DNA of 64,000 nt from JABFSA01 sp963827515 (GTDB taxonomy: Bacteria; Acidobacteriota; Vicinamibacteria; Vicinamibacterales; UBA2999): positions 62,001-126,000 of the forward strand of contig CAWHBF010000003.1 in assembly GCA_963827515.1 (NCBI GenBank), written 5' to 3'. The translations under genes were made by a program, and so were the position numbers. The stretch's first letter is position 1; each line of letters begins with the position of its first letter. Below the pieces are notes generated by a model that was given only the letters and a program-made list of their open reading frames with translations, made no database searches and was not told where the DNA came from. This document shows positions 53,630 through 63,056 of the stretch, piece by piece.

Positions 53630-54684
53630 TGACGACGACGCGCGCGGCCAATCCATCGGAGGCGGGGGGCGAGGCCCAACCGAACGGGCGGTTCATGGAC
53701 GCAGACCTGTCATTGGATTTTCTCAGGGTCGTCGAACAGGCCGCGATCGCGTGCGCCCAAACGATGGGCCAGGGGGACCGGCACAAGTCCGACCAGGTGG
53801 CGGTGGAGTCCATGCGCCACGAGATGGATTTGGTTCCGATTGACGGGACGATCGTCATCGGCGAGGGCGAGCGAGACGAGGCACCGATGCTGTTCATCGG
53901 TGAGAAAGTCGGCCGCGCGCATCTCGAGGGAAACGGGCACGCCTATCCGCAGGTGGACATCGCGGTCGACCCTCTCGAGGGGACGAATCTTTGCGCGACG
54001 GGGGCGGCCAATGCCCTGGCGGTGCTCGCGGCCTCAGAGAGCGGTGGGCTGCTGCACGCGCCAGACCTGTACATGGAGAAGCTGGTCGTCGGCCCCAGTT
54101 CGAGGGAAGTGGTGGATCTCGATGCTCCGGTCCGGTTCAATCTACGGGCGATTGCTCAGGCGCTCGGCCGGCGGGTGGAAGACCTGGTGGTCATCGTGCT
54201 CGATCGACCCCGCCACGAGCAGCTCATCGAAGAGATCCGGTCCACGGGCGCCCGTATTCGCCTCATCGGAGATGGCGACCTCTCTGCTGGGATTGCGGCG
54301 GCGGTGGTCGGGAGCGGTGTTCATGCCGTGATGGGCACGGGCGGCGCGCCTGAGGGGGTCCTCACTGCGGCAGCGATGCGGTGTCTGAATGGCGAGATCT
54401 TCGCCCGCCTTGTCGTCAAGACGCCGGAGCATGAGGCGCGGTGCCGCCAGATGGGCATCACCGATTTCAAGAAGGTCTACCGCTCGAAGGATCTGGCGTC
54501 GGGCGAGCGCATCGTGTTCGCCGCGGCCGGTGTAACCGACGGCACGCTCATGCAGGGGGTTCGGTTCTTCGGCGACGGCACCCGGACGACATCCGTCGTC
54601 ATGCAGACCCACCCTCACCAGATCCGCTTCATCGACAGCATTCAAGTCAGCAACACGTCGAAGAGCGTCAAGATCCGGTTCTAA
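53629..54684 (+). CDS. glpX: Fructose-1,6-bisphosphatase class II
   Basis: This is 351 residues, normal for GlpX. Motifs: QAAIACAQTMGQGDRHKSDQ, GTIVIGEGERDEAPMLFIGE with metal-binding acidic residues, VDIAVDPLEGTNLCATGAAN with the DPLEGT metal site, and GTGGAPEGVLTAAAMRCLNG. It removes the 1-phosphate of fructose-1,6-bisphosphate in gluconeogenesis. It is coupled to the acyl-CoA dehydrogenase gene by TAATG, which hints at growth on fatty acids, and the MFS gene follows after 32 nt. Confidence 0.96.
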   Translation: MTTTRAANPSEAGGEAQPNGRFMDADLSLDFLRVVEQAAIACAQTMGQGDRHKSDQVAVESMRHEMDLVPIDGTIVIGEGERDEAPMLFIGEKVGRAHLEGNGHAYPQVDIAVDPLEGTNLCATGAANALAVLAASESGGLLHAPDLYMEKLVVGPSSREVVDLDAPVRFNLRAIAQALGRRVEDLVVIVLDRPRHEQLIEEIRSTGARIRLIGDGDLSAGIAAAVVGSGVHAVMGTGGAPEGVLTAAAMRCLNGEIFARLVVKTPEHEARCRQMGITDFKKVYRSKDLASGERIVFAAAGVTDGTLMQGVRFFGDGTRTTSVVMQTHPHQIRFIDSIQVSNTSKSVKIRF

Positions 54685-54716
54685 CCGGTCGAGATCGGCG
54701 TGGTAACCTCAACCTC

Positions 54717-55931
54717 GTGCATTCGTGGAAGCGTAATCAGGCCGCCATCACGGCGGCCGCATTCGTCGGCTTTACCGGATTCACGCTGGTCATGCCGTTC
54801 CTCCCGTTGTATTTCCGCGAACTGGGGCTCACCGACGTTGGGGACATCGCGCTCTGGACGGGCCTTACCCTTGGCGTCTCGCCCGCGATTGCGGCACTGA
54901 CGGCGCCACTGTGGGGTCGCGTCGGGGATCGCTTCGGCAGCAAGCTGCTCGTGCAGCGGTCGCTCGTCAGCTTCATCCTCGTGATGATCGCCATGGCGTA
55001 CGCGACCGAGCCGTGGCACCTCTTCGCCCTTCGGGCCATTCAGGGGTTTTTTGCGGGCTATGGACCGCTGACGTTGTCCATGGCAGCCCTGTCGGCGCCC
55101 AGGGACAAGGTGGCCTCTGCCATCGGTACCGTGCAGACGGCACAGCGCATGGGGCCCACGCTTGGTCCGGTCATTGGCGGCATGCTCGCTCCGACCGTCG
55201 GCCTCCGCAATGCGTTCTTCGTCGCTGCAGCCTTCTACGCAATCGCCCTGGTGCTCTTGACCGCGCTCTATCGCGAGCCGCCGAAGGTCAAGACGTCCTC
55301 CGAGCGGAGGGTCCGGACCCCCTTCGCTACCATCCTGGGACTCGAGAATTTCATCCTCGTGATGCTTCTGCTCTTCGGCCTTCAGCTCGTCGATCGGAGC
55401 TTCGGTCCGATCCTGCCGCTCTACCTTGGAGAAATCGGCTACGCGCCATCCGAGGTGCCGGTCAGGGCGGGCTTCCTCTTCTCGCTGTGGGCGCTCACCA
55501 CCGCGCTCGGCAACCAATTGTCTGGTCGTCTGTTGAAGCGGTGGGCGCCTCGACGGGTCATCGGGTCAGCCTCGCTTCTTGCTGCGTCGGGACTCGTGCT
55601 ATTTACCGCATCGACCGGAATCTGGTGGCTGTCTGCGTCGCTGGCGATCGTGGGGCTGGGTATTGGCACTTCGACCACGACGGCATTTGCCGCCGGCAAC
55701 GCGGTGATTCCGAAAGACGTCCACGCGACGGGATTCGGCTTTCTCACGGGCGCGTCGTTGATTGGGATCGCGGTGAGCCCGGTCCTCGCCGGACTCATGG
55801 CGGCCAGGAGTATTCGAGCCGTGTTCGTCGCCGGCGCCGTGGTGCTGGTGCTGCTGGCTGTTGCGGTTCGACGCGTCATGGTCGACCGCGCGCCAAGTGT
55901 TGACGACGTTCCTCAAGTCGAGCAGAGTTGA
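54717..55931 (+). CDS. MFS transporter
   Basis: This is 404 residues from a GTG at 54717 (VHSWKRNQAAITAAAFVGFT). About twelve membrane helices are visible. The MFS loop signature between helices 2 and 3 is LWGRVGDRFGSKLLVQRSLV. A second half begins at FATILGLENFILVMLLLFGL, with its own loop GNQLSGRLLKRWAPRRVIGS. The pattern resembles drug/proton antiporters (DHA1 type), but the substrate is not readable. Its stop overlaps the start of the GH99-like gene. Confidence 0.9.
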   Translation: MHSWKRNQAAITAAAFVGFTGFTLVMPFLPLYFRELGLTDVGDIALWTGLTLGVSPAIAALTAPLWGRVGDRFGSKLLVQRSLVSFILVMIAMAYATEPWHLFALRAIQGFFAGYGPLTLSMAALSAPRDKVASAIGTVQTAQRMGPTLGPVIGGMLAPTVGLRNAFFVAAAFYAIALVLLTALYREPPKVKTSSERRVRTPFATILGLENFILVMLLLFGLQLVDRSFGPILPLYLGEIGYAPSEVPVRAGFLFSLWALTTALGNQLSGRLLKRWAPRRVIGSASLLAASGLVLFTASTGIWWLSASLAIVGLGIGTSTTTAFAAGNAVIPKDVHATGFGFLTGASLIGIAVSPVLAGLMAARSIRAVFVAGAVVLVLLAVAVRRVMVDRAPSVDDVPQVEQS

Positions 55932-57307
55932 ACGCTGTGCGTATTCGAGAGATCACGCTGTCGAGAGCCTTCGTGTTGGTCACGGCCGCGATGGTGACGG
56001 CCGTCTGGGCGCTCGTGATTCCCGTGTGGGAGCACAGTGACCCGAAGCGCGAAGGGCTGCCACCGAGCCAGGCACTGTTGGATGCGTTCATGGCGGACTT
56101 GTGCAGGCCTCCGACGAGCACGGAAACGATCTACTGGGACACAAAACCATTCACGCTACGGGAACTGTCTGGGACGATCAGGGCCTCGGACGACGGCATT
56201 CGGGTGCGGGCGCTTCGGCGGATCTACCTCGACGTTCTCCTGCGAGATCCCTTCGAGGGGGATTGTGCCGGACTACGTCGGTGGGTCGAACGGCCGGTGG
56301 CCGTGGAGGACGTCGCGCGTCGCTTTGCCACGTCGCCGGAGGGTCGGCGCGTGGCGGCGGTGCGAGACGCGCTGAGAGAGGTCCAGGGCCGGGATCCCGC
56401 TGGCTGGGACAATGCCAGCGTGCGCAGGTGGACGGAAAGCGGACTCACGCCGGCCGAGATCAAGCTTCGTGTCGCGAATCAGCGGCCGCTCGTCGGGGTG
56501 CACTACTTCACCTGGTACCAGAGAGACAACACGAGCTGGGGCAACGGCGGCAGCGCGGTCGTTCCCGACGACACCCAGCAACCCACGCTGGGCTGGTATG
56601 AGTCACGGGATGTGGGTACGATCGACCGGCACATCGAACAGATGGAGGCCGCGGGTTTCGATTTCGCCATCGTGCAGATGGTGGCCATCGCGCCACATAT
56701 CTGGGAGACGACGCACCGATTCTTCGATCGGCTGGAGGGCCGGCGATTGAAGGCGGTCGTGATGTTGGATGGGCTCTACGGATCGGCGTCGGTGACGACT
56801 GGTTGGGTAGAGAAGGCCAAAGCCGAGTTCGGCGCCTATTCGAATTATCTCACCGTGCGAGGGGAACCTCTCGTGTTGCTGTATTCGTCCCGCCTCGACT
56901 TTCCAGTACCTGGAGTTCAGCTCCGGAACGTCTACTGGTCGACCAATTACGGCCCGGGAGACAATCCGTTCAATCCGGACAGCCTGCTCTATCCGCACGA
57001 CTGGCCCTTCTGGTCGCCGACGCCTCAGCCTCTGGTGAATGGGGTCGTCACCGTGGTGCCCGGGTATTCCGACGCGCATCTCGGACGCGACCGGTCGATG
57101 GACCATCCACGCAACGGTGGGCAGATGTACCACGATCAATGGCGACGTGCGCTCGCGCTGCGTCCAGAGTTCATCATCGTGTACAGCTGGAACGAGCATT
57201 TCGAGCGGACGGCCATCGAGCCAACCGTGGCGTGGGGCGACCAGTACGTGAAGTGGACCGCATGCTACGTGGCTCATGCTCACGCCGGTCGCGAAGGCCC
57301 GTGCTGA
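55928..57307 (+). CDS. GH99-like (endo-mannosidase/WbsX-type) glycan enzyme with an N-terminal DUF4214-like domain
   Basis: This is 459 residues from a TTG overlapping the MFS stop; a GTG at 55937 is an alternative. An N-terminal membrane anchor (AFVLVTAAMVTAVWALVIPV) is followed by a helical region (ALRRIYLDVLLRDPFEGDCA, RFATSPEGRRVAAVRDALRE) resembling DUF4214 repeats. The C-terminal TIM-barrel is GH99/GH71-like: PLVGVHYFTWYQRDNTSWGN, MEAAGFDFAIVQMVAIAPHI and IIVYSWNEHFERTAIEPTVA with the conserved Glu pair. Enzymes of this group act on mannose- or fucose-containing glycans in the envelope. It may modify surface polysaccharide; substrate is unknown. Confidence 0.8.
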   Translation: MNAVRIREITLSRAFVLVTAAMVTAVWALVIPVWEHSDPKREGLPPSQALLDAFMADLCRPPTSTETIYWDTKPFTLRELSGTIRASDDGIRVRALRRIYLDVLLRDPFEGDCAGLRRWVERPVAVEDVARRFATSPEGRRVAAVRDALREVQGRDPAGWDNASVRRWTESGLTPAEIKLRVANQRPLVGVHYFTWYQRDNTSWGNGGSAVVPDDTQQPTLGWYESRDVGTIDRHIEQMEAAGFDFAIVQMVAIAPHIWETTHRFFDRLEGRRLKAVVMLDGLYGSASVTTGWVEKAKAEFGAYSNYLTVRGEPLVLLYSSRLDFPVPGVQLRNVYWSTNYGPGDNPFNPDSLLYPHDWPFWSPTPQPLVNGVVTVVPGYSDAHLGRDRSMDHPRNGGQMYHDQWRRALALRPEFIIVYSWNEHFERTAIEPTVAWGDQYVKWTACYVAHAHAGREGPC

Positions 57308-57357
57308 CAGAGGGGTAAAGGCGCAACGTCGCAGTGCTATTGTAGGGATGAGGACTG

Positions 57358-58641
57358 TTGGCTTCGCCCCGATACGAACGTGCAGCGCTGGTCGGGTTGG
57401 TGTCCAGCTCGATGCGGCGGATCGAATCAGAGCAATCGCTGGATGAGCTCGCGGGGCTGGCGGACGCCGCTGGGGCATCCGTGGCCCTGCGAATGCTCCA
57501 GGAGCGCTCCCGGCCGGACCCCGCCACATTCATTGGAAGCGGCAAGGCGGCGGCGCTTGCGGCGGCGTGCGCCGAGGCCGACGTCGATGTCGTCATCTTC
57601 GACAATGAGCTGAGTCCGGCGCAACTACGGCAGCTCGAAAAGAAGCTGGATCGCAAGGTCATCGATCGGACGCAGCTCATCCTGGACATCTTCGCGCGCC
57701 GCGCGAGGACGCGAGAAGGCAAGTGGCAGGTGGAGCTGGCGCAACTCGAGTACATGCTGCCTCGATTGGTCGGTTCAAGCGCTGCCCTTTCACGCCTGGG
57801 CGGCGGGATCGGGACCAGAGGGCCCGGAGAGACGAAACTCGAGACGGATCGTCGGCGAATCCGGATCCGCATCCAGACGATTCAACGGGAGATCGATCAC
57901 GTCCGCCGCCGTCGAACGCAGTTGCGGGAGCGGCGACAGAAGCGGTCGATCCCGACCGTCGCGCTCGTGGGGTATACGAACGCGGGAAAGACCACGCTCT
58001 TCAATCAGTTGACTCAGGCGCACGCCGTGGCATCCGACGCGCTGTTCGTAACATTGGATCCCCTCCTGCGGCAGGTACGATTGCCGGATGGTGGTGAGTT
58101 GCTCGTGTCGGACACAGTCGGATTCATCGACCGTCTTCCGCACGCCCTGGTAGCGGCGTTTCGCGCAACCCTGGAGGAGGTGGCGGAGGCAGATCTGGTA
58201 CTGCACGTCATTGACGCCGGCACAATCGATCGCGATCGCCATATCGCCGCCGTGCGTCTCGTCCTCGAGGAGATGGGTGCCACAGACGCACCGGTGCTCG
58301 ACGTCTACAACAAGGTGGATACGATCACGAGGGACGAACGTCGTCGGATCCTAGACCAGGATCCGACCGCGGCGTTGATCTCGGCGCGATCTGGGTACGG
58401 TGTCCCTGACCTGTTGGGCATGGTGACGTCTCGTCTGGCACTCGATATGCGGCGAATCACGATGACCTTCGACTCCCGCAAGGACGCTGACCGGCGTCAG
58501 ATAGGGCGGCTGTATCGCACGGCGAGAGTTGTCAGCCATGTGGCAGCTGGGGGACGCGTCGTGATTGAAGCGGACGTTCCCCGGCGTGACGTCGATCGGT
58601 TCCTGCACATCGAGACGGGAGAGATCGCCGATGCGCCGTAG
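57358..58641 (+). CDS. hflX: GTPase HflX
   Basis: This is 427 residues from a TTG at 57358. The HflX N-terminal domain reads SLDELAGLADAAGASVALRM and FIGSGKAAALAAACAEADVD, with the signature GGGIGTRGPGETKLETDRRR. The GTPase motifs are G1 VALVGYTNAGKTTLFNQL, G3 SDTVGFIDRLPHALVAAF and G4 VYNKVDT. It binds 50S subunits and rescues or splits ribosomes after stress. TATTGT (57339-57344) may be the -10. The next gene starts inside its 3' end (11-nt overlap). Confidence 0.95.
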   Translation: MASPRYERAALVGLVSSSMRRIESEQSLDELAGLADAAGASVALRMLQERSRPDPATFIGSGKAAALAAACAEADVDVVIFDNELSPAQLRQLEKKLDRKVIDRTQLILDIFARRARTREGKWQVELAQLEYMLPRLVGSSAALSRLGGGIGTRGPGETKLETDRRRIRIRIQTIQREIDHVRRRRTQLRERRQKRSIPTVALVGYTNAGKTTLFNQLTQAHAVASDALFVTLDPLLRQVRLPDGGELLVSDTVGFIDRLPHALVAAFRATLEEVAEADLVLHVIDAGTIDRDRHIAAVRLVLEEMGATDAPVLDVYNKVDTITRDERRRILDQDPTAALISARSGYGVPDLLGMVTSRLALDMRRITMTFDSRKDADRRQIGRLYRTARVVSHVAAGGRVVIEADVPRRDVDRFLHIETGEIADAP

Positions 58642-59980
58642 CGGTTGGACCATCCTGCCTGCAGCGTGTCTCGTCATGTGGCTCGCGGGCTGTTCCGCGA
58701 AGGCGGTACCGGCGCTTCCGGCTGTCCTCGCGCATCCGGAGTTTGTGTATCCAGCCGTGCCCCAGTCGCTGGAGTCGCTTGACGCGGTCGGTCGCATCGA
58801 CCGCGGCTGGCGCTTTCTTCAGAACGATGACACGGCCAGCGCTGCCCGTGAGTTTCAGGCGGCTGTGGATGACGCACCGGCGTTCTACCCGGCACAAGTC
58901 GGATCGGCGTATGTCGCGATGGCGCGCCGCGATCACGAGCAAGCCCTTGAACTCTTCGAGGCGGCGCTGCGAACCTCACCGGGGTACGTGCCGGCCTTGG
59001 TTGGACGCGGCCAGACGCTGCTACTCCTCGAGCGGCGTGCCGCGGCCCTTGATGCGTATGAAGCCGCCTTGGTCGCCGATGGTTCGCTCGGAGAGGTTCG
59101 TCGGATAGTTGACGGGCTGCGTTTCAGGGCGATGCAGGACCTGATTGAGTCCGCCCGCAGCGCGGCTTCGGCGGGGCGAGTCGATGAGGCACGAGCGGCG
59201 TATGTCCGGGCGCTCGAGATCTCGCCCGACAGCGCTTTTCTCTATCGGGAGCTTGGAGTGCTCGAACGTCGGCGCGGGGACATCCCGGCGGCCCTCGAGA
59301 GGTTTCGCCAAGCGGCGGGCCTTGACCCAGGCGATGCCGTGTCGGCGACTCAGATCGGGGAACTGCTAGAGCAGCAGGGGGACTACGTGGGCGCGGAAGT
59401 CGCCTACCGCCGCGCGGCGGGCATCGAACCGAGCGCCGATCTGATGGCTCGCATCGCGCTCGTGTCCTCGAGGGTGAGAGAAGGCCGGTTGCCGGCCGAG
59501 TTTCAGGCTATCGCCTCGGCCGACGGGATTACGAGAGGCGATCTTGCTGCGTTGGTCGGTGTCCGACTCGAGGACATCCTGCGGACGAGCGCAGCGGCGA
59601 ACGTCGTGATGACGGACATCCGAGGGCACTGGGCCTCGGCATGGATCGAGCAGGTGGCGCGAGCAGGTGTGATCGAGCCCTTCGCGAATCACACGTTTCA
59701 GCCGCAAGCACGCGTGACTCGAGCAGATCTGGCCAGAACCGTCAATCGGATCGTCCGCCTGCTCGCAGCGGAGCGGCCGGCGCTGAGAGCGCACTTGGAC
59801 GCACGCCCACGTATTGTCGACATGACCGCCGGGCATCTCAGCTACCCGGACGCGTCGGTCAGTGTTGCGTCCGGTGTCATCCCGCTGGTCGATGGTCGAT
59901 TTGACGCGACGCGGCCGGTCTCCGGTGCAGAGGCGATCGACGTCGTGACGCGCCTGCGCGCTCTGACCGGTTCTCGCTGA
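58631..59980 (+). CDS. Lipoprotein with TPR repeats and an S-layer-homology-like C-terminus
   Basis: This is 449 residues from the ATG at 58631, inside the hflX 3' end. The signal ends with a lipobox (CLVMWLAGC), so Cys21 is probably lipidated. Five or six TPR units span about 60-320, for example ARREFQ-like AAREFQAAVDDAPAFYPAQV, ALDAYEAALVADGSLGEVRR and ALERFRQAAGLDPGDAVSAT. The C-terminal part resembles an SLH domain (DIRGHWASAWIEQVARAGVI, FQPQARVTRADLARTVNRIV). It probably sits on the inner face of the outer membrane or in the periplasm and scaffolds envelope complexes. Confidence 0.8.
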   Translation: MRRSGWTILPAACLVMWLAGCSAKAVPALPAVLAHPEFVYPAVPQSLESLDAVGRIDRGWRFLQNDDTASAAREFQAAVDDAPAFYPAQVGSAYVAMARRDHEQALELFEAALRTSPGYVPALVGRGQTLLLLERRAAALDAYEAALVADGSLGEVRRIVDGLRFRAMQDLIESARSAASAGRVDEARAAYVRALEISPDSAFLYRELGVLERRRGDIPAALERFRQAAGLDPGDAVSATQIGELLEQQGDYVGAEVAYRRAAGIEPSADLMARIALVSSRVREGRLPAEFQAIASADGITRGDLAALVGVRLEDILRTSAAANVVMTDIRGHWASAWIEQVARAGVIEPFANHTFQPQARVTRADLARTVNRIVRLLAAERPALRAHLDARPRIVDMTAGHLSYPDASVSVASGVIPLVDGRFDATRPVSGAEAIDVVTRLRALTGSR

Positions 59981-59985
59981 GGGTG

Positions 59986-60561
59986 ATGGGCAGCCTCACT
60001 GTCGCCAACCAACTCACCATCCTCCGGATCATCCTGGTTCCGGTGTTCGTGTTGCTCGTGGTCTACAACTACCTGGGCTGGTCGCTCCTCGTATTTCTCG
60101 CCGCCGGTGCGACCGATGCGCTCGACGGACTCATTGCAAGATGGACCGGTCAGCGCACGACGCTGGGCGCGTGGCTCGACCCGATGGCTGACAAGTTGCT
60201 TCTCGTCACGACGTTCATCGTCCTGACCCTGCCCGGGGTACCGCTGACGAATCACATTCCGTTGTGGCTCACGGTGTTCGTCATCAGCCGAGATGTCGTG
60301 ATTGTCGGCGTGGTTGCCGCCGTGAGCCTGGCCATGGGGCCCAGAACATTCAAGCCTTCGATACTGGGAAAAATGGCGACGGCGACATTCATCATCACCA
60401 GCATCGTGATCATGTATTTCAACTACCGGCGGGAGTCGTCTCTGCTGGTCGATATCGGGATCTGGCTTTCACTGGTACTGACGATTGCGTCGGCGGCAGA
60501 CTACTTCGTGAAGCTCCGAAAGCTGGTCAACGAAGGGAGCCTCGCCGAGTACCTAAACTAG
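59986..60561 (+). CDS. pgsA: CDP-diacylglycerol--glycerol-3-phosphate 3-phosphatidyltransferase
   Basis: This is 191 residues from the ATG at 59986 (a GTG one codon earlier is possible). The start SLTVANQLTILRIILVPVFV is typical of PgsA. The CDP-alcohol phosphatidyltransferase signature is perfect: DALDGLIARWTGQRTTLGAW followed by LDPMADK. Five membrane helices are visible. It makes phosphatidylglycerophosphate, the precursor of phosphatidylglycerol and cardiolipin. It is the last gene of the plus-strand run and is followed by a repeat element. Confidence 0.93.
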   Translation: MGSLTVANQLTILRIILVPVFVLLVVYNYLGWSLLVFLAAGATDALDGLIARWTGQRTTLGAWLDPMADKLLLVTTFIVLTLPGVPLTNHIPLWLTVFVISRDVVIVGVVAAVSLAMGPRTFKPSILGKMATATFIITSIVIMYFNYRRESSLLVDIGIWLSLVLTIASAADYFVKLRKLVNEGSLAEYLN

Positions 60562-60658
60562 ACCGCTTTTCGATTCGGAGTGGAGCGGAGGCGGTTAGCC
60601 TCCGCGGACACGCGCACGCTGAAGCGTGCGCTCTACGGCGAAACGTAAACCGCTCCAG
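60561..60658. repeat. Dispersed palindromic element between convergent pgsA and the epimerase gene
   Basis: Outer ends GACCGCTTTTCG and CGAAACGTAAACCGCTC are inverted. Inside are two hairpins: GCGGAGGCGGTTAGCCTCCG and CGCACGCTGAAGCGTGCG. The right part, GCTGAAGCGTGCGCTCTACG, is identical to the right arm at 47879-47898. It lies between convergent genes and could act as a bidirectional terminator. Confidence 0.75.
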
Positions 60659-60669
60659 GCAGGCCTGCG

Positions 60670-61602
60670 TCAGGCGTCCAGCTTCAGCTTGAAGTAGTCG
60701 ACGGTCTTGAGAAGGCCTTCGTCGAGATCGATGGTCGGTTCCCAGCCCAGGAGGGTTCGAGCGCGGGTGATGTCGGGTCGGCGCTGCTTTGGATCGTCGA
60801 CGGGCAAGGGTCTGTAGACGAGGCGGCTCTTCGAACCCACCAGCGCGATGATCGACTTTGCGATCTCGGTGATCGTGACCTCGCGCGGATTGCCGATGTT
60901 GACCGGGTCGCTCGTCTTCGTCGCCATCAAGCGCAGCAAGCCGTCAACAAGGTCGCTGACGTAGCAGAAGCTGCGCGTCTGGGTGCCATCGCCGAAAATC
61001 GTGACGTCCTCGTTGCGCAGTGCCTGCGACATGAAGGCCGGTACGGCGCGTCCATCTCTGAGGCGCATCCTGGGACCGTAGGTGTTGAAGATCCGTACGA
61101 TCTTCGTGTCCACTCCGTGATAGCGGTGATACGCGAGCGTGATCGCCTCGGCAAACCGCTTGGCTTCGTCGTACACGCCACGTGGGCCGATGGGGTTCAC
61201 GTTGCCCCAGTAGGTCTCCTTCTGCGGATGCTCGAGCGGATCGCCGTAGACCTCCGACGTCGAAGCGAGCATGAACCCCGCGCCCTTCGCCAGGGCGAGG
61301 CCGAGAGCATTGTGTGTCCCGAGCGAGCCCACCTTTAGAGTCTGAATCGGCAGCTCCAGGTAGTCGATGGGACTCGCCGGACTGGCCCAATGAAAGATGA
61401 AGTCCACGCCGCCGTCGATGTCGATGTGACGAGTGACGTCGTGTCGGATGAACTCGAAGTCGCGATCGCGGAGGTGCGCGATGTTGGCGACATCGCCCGT
61501 GCGTAGATTGTCCACTCCGATGACGGAGTGGCCGTGATCGAGAAGGGCCTCGCAGAGATGGGATCCGATGAAGCCCGCCGCGCCGGTGACGACGATTCTC
61601 AT
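60670..61602 (-). CDS. UDP-glucuronate decarboxylase-type (UDP-xylose synthase) NAD-dependent epimerase
   Basis: This is 310 residues. The SDR NAD motif TGAAGFIGSHLCEALLDHGH opens the protein. The catalytic YxxxK is in RGVYDEAKRFAEAI, with the preceding Ser in MLASTSEVYGDP. The family markers HDVTRHIDIDGGVDFIFHWA and RIFNTYGPRMRLRDGRAVPA match UDP-glucuronic acid decarboxylases. It would supply UDP-xylose for surface polysaccharide made by the next two genes upstream in the operon (10-nt gap to the WbaP-type gene). Specificity within the extended SDR family is inferred. Confidence 0.9.
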   Translation of the reverse strand: MRIVVTGAAGFIGSHLCEALLDHGHSVIGVDNLRTGDVANIAHLRDRDFEFIRHDVTRHIDIDGGVDFIFHWASPASPIDYLELPIQTLKVGSLGTHNALGLALAKGAGFMLASTSEVYGDPLEHPQKETYWGNVNPIGPRGVYDEAKRFAEAITLAYHRYHGVDTKIVRIFNTYGPRMRLRDGRAVPAFMSQALRNEDVTIFGDGTQTRSFCYVSDLVDGLLRLMATKTSDPVNIGNPREVTITEIAKSIIALVGSKSRLVYRPLPVDDPKQRRPDITRARTLLGWEPTIDLDEGLLKTVDYFKLKLDA

Positions 61603-61612
61603 TGAAATTGGC

Positions 61613-63056
61613 TCATGCGGCCGCCCCTCGCTGAAAGACCCCTCGAATCAGGGTGAGCCACATGATCTTCAGGTCGAGTGCGACAGACCAGTGCTCGATG
61701 TAATAGAGATCGGTACTCGATACGTTTTTCGAGTGACGTGTTGCCGCGCCATCCGTTGACCTGCGCCCAGCCCGTGATCCCGGCTTTGACCTTGTGCCGC
61801 AGCATGTACTGCGGGATGCGGTGCTTGAACTGCTCAACGAAGAAGGGCCGCTCCGGACGCGGGCCGACGATGGACATGTCGCCCCGGAGGACGTTGAGAA
61901 ACTGCGGTAGTTCGTCCAGGTCGAGCTTGCGCAACCATTTGCCGATCGGGGTCGCTCTCGGATCGTCTTCACGCGCCCAGACGGGACCGCTCGTATCCTC
62001 GGCATTGAGATACATCGAGCGAAACTTCCAGACCGTAAACGCCTTTCCGTCGAGGCCCATGCGTTCCTGCTGGTAGAAAATCGGGCCCTTCGATGTGAAT
62101 TTGACCAAGGCAGCGATGATACCAAACGGAATCGCGAGCGTAACAACCGCCAAGCTCGAGAGCGCCACGTCGATCGAGCGTTTGACCCAGCTCTTGAAGC
62201 CCTGCAGAGGGACATCGTTGACGTTGATGATCGGCAGACCATCCAGGTCTTCGAGCCGCGCCCGAAGGGCGATGAACTGAAGCAAATCCGGTACGACCTT
62301 GACGTCGATGCACTCACGACTGGTGACGTCCATGAGGTCGAGCAACTTGGCGTGCTCTTCGAGCGTGAGGGCGACGTACAGGTGGTCCACGCGCTCTCGC
62401 TGGACGATGTCGGCGACCTCGGCCAGCGTCCCGAGGAGCGGCAGCCCTCTGTAGCCGATGTGGTCGCCGCCGGCCCGGTCATCCACGAATCCGATCACCT
62501 GATATCCCAGCTCACGGTGCTGCAGGATGCGGTCCGCTACCAGGCGGCCCAGATCGCCGGCGCCGGCGATGAGGATGCGTTTCAGCCCGATCCCTGCACG
62601 CCAGCGACGCTCGAGGAGTGCCCGTACGGTCTCACGCGACAGGAACGTGAACAGGACGTTGAGGATGAGGAACAGTCCCCAGACGAGCTGCGAGACTTCG
62701 TAGACACCTCGTGCCTTCTCCTCTTCGGAAGCCCAGTAGGCCTGCACGTAGAGCGTGGAGATGATGCCCAGGACAACCGCGAGAATGCTCCCGATGAGCA
62801 CCGCAAAGAAATCGTCCACCCGCGAGCGGCCCCGTCGGAGCCGGTAGATGCCTTGCAGGTGAAAGGCCACCGGGGTGAGCGCTGCGACAAAGGGGAGGAC
62901 GTTGAAGTACTGCTCGATCGCCGGGTAGCCCCGCGTGACCGGGATAAGACCGCTTTCAAAACGGATGCCGTATGCCAGCACGAACGCCCACATCGCGAGA
63001 ACGGCGTCGGTGGTGACGTAGAAGGCGACCAGCAGACGGTTGTAGCGCTTTACCAT
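61613..63056 (-). CDS. Undecaprenyl-phosphate sugar phosphotransferase (WbaP/WcaJ type), frame broken near the 3' end
   Basis: This is about 480 residues. Four or five N-terminal helices (YVTTDAVLAMWAFVLAYGIR, PFVAALTPVAFHLQGIYRLR) are followed by a CoA-binding-like Rossmann domain (KRILIAGAGDLGRLVADRIL). A helix-loop (WVKRSIDVALSSLAVVTLAI) leads to the catalytic phosphoglycosyltransferase domain: PIFYQQERMGLDGKAFTVWK, KWLRKLDLDELPQFLNVLRG, DMSIVGPRPERPFFVEQF. Near 61711 one extra base breaks the frame; without it the end reads DLYYIEHWSVALDLKIMWLT and stops at 61613. It transfers a hexose-1-phosphate to undecaprenyl phosphate to start exopolysaccharide repeat synthesis. Confidence 0.93.
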
